Shown here: positions 5,759-7,821 of the stretch, one piece after another
Position numbering within the stretch: position 1 is the first letter of the stretch
Layout of the letters: each line of letters starts with the position of its first letter
Source: Clostridia bacterium
GTDB taxonomy: Bacteria > Bacillota > Clostridia > TANB77 > CAG-508
Reading direction: 5' to 3'
Assembly: GCA_900752095.1 (NCBI GenBank)
Contig: CAADUD010000181.1
Span: 1-7,821, forward strand
Length of the DNA: 7,821 nucleotides
The notes under the pieces: model-generated
What the model was told of the DNA's origin: nothing
The model's input: only the letters and a program-made list of their open reading frames with translations
Database searches by the model: none
Position numbers and translations under genes: made by a program

Positions 5759-6928
5759 AAAAAAATAATTAGAAAAATAAAAATAATAATCCGTGAATTA
5801 ATTACTATTATAGTAAATAGAATTTTTGTCCTTATTTTTCCTTTAAAACAAAATAGAGTATTATTTCTATCTGATAATAGAGAAACATTAGGAGGAAATT
5901 TGAAATTTGTTTATGATTATTTACCAGAGGAAAAATATGAAAAAGTATTATCTTTAAAAGCAGATAAGAGATTAAGAAGGAGCTTAAAAGAAAAAATAAA
6001 TCTAATGAAATATTTAGCTACATCTCGCTATATTTTGCTAGAAGATTTAGTACATTCTACTGCACACATGAAAGTAAGAAAAGGACAAGAATTAATTCAA
6101 TTATGGCACGGACCGGGAGCTTTTAAGAAATTTGGACATAGTAGAGAAAGTACGGATTTAAAAAGAATTCATAAAGGATATAAAAAATATGCAAAAGCAA
6201 TTGTTAGCGCAGAAGCTATTAGACCTTGTTATGCAGAAGCTTTTTCCATTAGTATAGATAAAATAAAAGCTACTGGATTTCCTAGAACAGATGAATTTTT
6301 TGATACCTCTTTACAAGAAGAAAAAAAGAAACAACTATATCAAAAATATCCATTTCTAAAAGGAAAAAAAGTTATTTTATTTGCACCAACCTATCGAGGT
6401 AAAAATATAAAAGATGCTCATTATGATTTAGAACAATTAGATTTAGAAAAAATTTATCAAAGTTTACATCAAAACTATATATTTTTATTTAAATGGCATC
6501 CATTATTATATATGAATAACCAACTAAAAAATATTCAAGACTATAATATTAAAATACATCCTGATTTTTATTATGACTTATCTGTAGAAAGAGATATTAA
6601 TGATTTATTGTTAATATCTGATATTTTAATTACAGATTATTCTTCTGTTATATTTGATTATGCTTTATTAAATAAGCCGGTTATTTATTTTACTTATGAC
6701 TATGATGAGTATGTTAATCAAGGAAGAGGACTTTATTTCCCATTTGAAGAATATGTGTATGGAACTGTAGTTACAAATGATGATGATTTAATTCAGGCTA
6801 TACAAGAAGAAAAAATGGAACTAGAAAAAAGAAAAGTATTTATAGAAAAATTTATGAGTGCTTGTGATGGAAATTCTACCAAGAAAACTTGTGAATGGAT
6901 TTTTGGTAAAGATGTACTAAAAGAATAG
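5756..6928 (+). CDS. CDP-glycerol/CDP-ribitol polyol-phosphate transferase (TagF/TarL family)
   Basis: A 390-residue membrane-associated transferase of the CDP-glycerol glycerophosphotransferase family (Glyphos_transf), which moves polyol-phosphate from a CDP-activated donor to a teichoic acid chain or linkage unit. A basic, hydrophobic N-terminus (1-30) probably binds the membrane surface. Family motifs follow: QLWHGPGAFKKFG (115-127, catalytic-type H118), GFPRTDEFF (174-182), FAPTYRG (209-215), KWHP (246-249, second conserved H248), LITDYSSVIFDYA (291-303) and PVIYFTYD. It lacks the extra N-terminal region of large TagF/TarL polymerases and is about the size of TagB. Its place right after tarI and tarJ suggests CDP-ribitol as donor, but primase, polymerase and glycerol-phosphate transferase roles cannot be told apart from sequence alone. 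It starts at GTG, 13 bases after tarJ. Confidence 0.9.
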   Translation: MKKIIRKIKIIIRELITIIVNRIFVLIFPLKQNRVLFLSDNRETLGGNLKFVYDYLPEEKYEKVLSLKADKRLRRSLKEKINLMKYLATSRYILLEDLVHSTAHMKVRKGQELIQLWHGPGAFKKFGHSRESTDLKRIHKGYKKYAKAIVSAEAIRPCYAEAFSISIDKIKATGFPRTDEFFDTSLQEEKKKQLYQKYPFLKGKKVILFAPTYRGKNIKDAHYDLEQLDLEKIYQSLHQNYIFLFKWHPLLYMNNQLKNIQDYNIKIHPDFYYDLSVERDINDLLLISDILITDYSSVIFDYALLNKPVIYFTYDYDEYVNQGRGLYFPFEEYVYGTVVTNDDDLIQAIQEEKMELEKRKVFIEKFMSACDGNSTKKTCEWIFGKDVLKE

Positions 6929-6958
6929 CGTAAATATTTAGTAAAGCAAGGAGCAAAC

Positions 6959-7821
6959 ATGAAAATTTTTGTTTTAAAAATAGGAATTGCAATCCTAAAT
7001 GGAATTTACTATATTATTAAGTTATTTCCAACAAAACAAAATAAAATTACATTTATTAGTAGACAAAGTAATCAGGTATCTTTGGATTTTGAGATGTTAG
7101 CAAACAAATTGAAGGAAAAAAATCCGAATCTTCAAATTGTGTATTTATGTAAAACATTAGGCAAATCTGTGAAAAAAGAAATAAGTTATTCTTTTCATAT
7201 GATAAAGCAAATGTATCATATAGCTACTTCAAAAGTTGTAATTTTAGATAGTTATTGTATCCCAATTTGTATTTTGAAACACAAAAAAGCTTTAGTTGTG
7301 TTTCAAATTTGGCATGCTCTTGGATCACTTAAAAAATTTGGTTATTCTACTTTGGATAAAAAAGATGGTAGAGATAGTAAAGTTGCAAAAGCAATGAAAA
7401 TGCACAAGAATTATACCTATATTTTAACTTCTAGTAAAATATCAAAACAATTTTTTCAAGAAGCTTTTGAAGCAAAGGAAGAACAAATGTTAATTGGTAA
7501 TTTACCAAGAGTAGATTTTTTAAAGTCGGATAAAATGAAACTTAAAATGTTGAAAAAGCTTCAAAAATATTATCCAGAGGTACAAAACAACAAAAAAAAT
7601 ATTTTATATTGTCCTACAAAAAGAAAAGATACGGTCATTCCTATTGAAGAAATGATAAAAGAGATTCCATTTGATCAATATAATTTTATTGTAAAATTAC
7701 ATGATGGAAAAGAAATGATTTTTATAGATGGAGTAAAAATAGCGAGAGGAAAATTTTTTACAGGTTTAGAGTTACTTCATATTGCAGACTATATTATTAC
7801 TGACTATTCAGCTATTGTATA
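6959..7821 (+). CDS. Second CDP-polyol phosphate transferase (TagB/TagF family), cut by the window end
   Basis: The frame opens at ATG 6959 and runs 287 codons without a stop to the window edge, so the C-terminus is missing. AAGGAG at 6948-6953, five bases upstream, supports the start, and the preceding gene ends 30 bases before. The family is the same as the previous gene but diverged: QIWHALGSLKKFGY (116-129) keeps the conserved histidine (H119) but has A-L-G where the neighbour has G-P-G. GNLPRVDF (180-187) replaces GFPRTDEF, LYCPTKR (216-222) replaces FAPTYRG, KLHDG (246-250) keeps the second histidine, and ADYIITDYSAI (276-286) is the donor-site region. A hydrophobic N-terminus (1-23) likely associates with the membrane. 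Two different transferases in a row suggest a division of labour, such as priming versus elongation, or two polyol donors. The exact role is unknown. Confidence 0.85.
   Translation, partial: MKIFVLKIGIAILNGIYYIIKLFPTKQNKITFISRQSNQVSLDFEMLANKLKEKNPNLQIVYLCKTLGKSVKKEISYSFHMIKQMYHIATSKVVILDSYCIPICILKHKKALVVFQIWHALGSLKKFGYSTLDKKDGRDSKVAKAMKMHKNYTYILTSSKISKQFFQEAFEAKEEQMLIGNLPRVDFLKSDKMKLKMLKKLQKYYPEVQNNKKNILYCPTKRKDTVIPIEEMIKEIPFDQYNFIVKLHDGKEMIFIDGVKIARGKFFTGLELLHIADYIITDYSAIV

Overview
The window is very AT-rich (well under 30% GC by eye). Its genes use AGA for nearly all arginines and have strong AGGAGG-type ribosome binding sites, and its intrinsic terminators end in long T runs. With a teichoic-acid-type gene set, this points to a low-GC Gram-positive (Firmicutes), probably a clostridial relative. 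I cannot name the species. Every gene I can support lies on the + strand.

Left part (1-519): a GC-richer run of three small hairpins (25-100) may be the end of a structured RNA or of a mobile element. Next come a terminator-like hairpin and a good promoter that overlap each other, then a 60-residue fragment of an NTF2-like (putative lumazine-binding) protein that has lost its N-terminal half. Middle (520-2180): an HD-domain metal-dependent hydrolase and a compact RsmB/RsmF-type RNA m5C methyltransferase appear to form a two-gene unit, closed by a strong terminator at 2150-2180.

Right part (2246 to the window end): a cell-wall polymer cluster with an ABC-2 permease (TagG-like), its ATPase (TagH-like), TarI (ribitol-5-phosphate cytidylyltransferase), TarJ (ribulose-5-phosphate reductase), and two CDP-glycerol/CDP-ribitol-type polyol-phosphate transferases, the last cut by the window edge. 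TarJ makes ribitol-5-phosphate and TarI activates it to CDP-ribitol. The two transferases probably add polyol-phosphate units to a growing polymer, and the TagGH pair would export it. The cluster is most simply read as poly(ribitol-phosphate) wall teichoic acid or a related polymer.

The main oddity is a one-base frameshift in the ATPase gene, between the ABC signature and Walker B. It falls at a CTT-CGG pair in which CGG would be the only in-frame CGG codon in the window. Other points of interest are helically phased A6 tracts just upstream of the permease promoter, and two places where a terminator hairpin contains the -35 region of the next promoter. I see no CRISPR array, tRNA, rRNA or complete insertion sequence.
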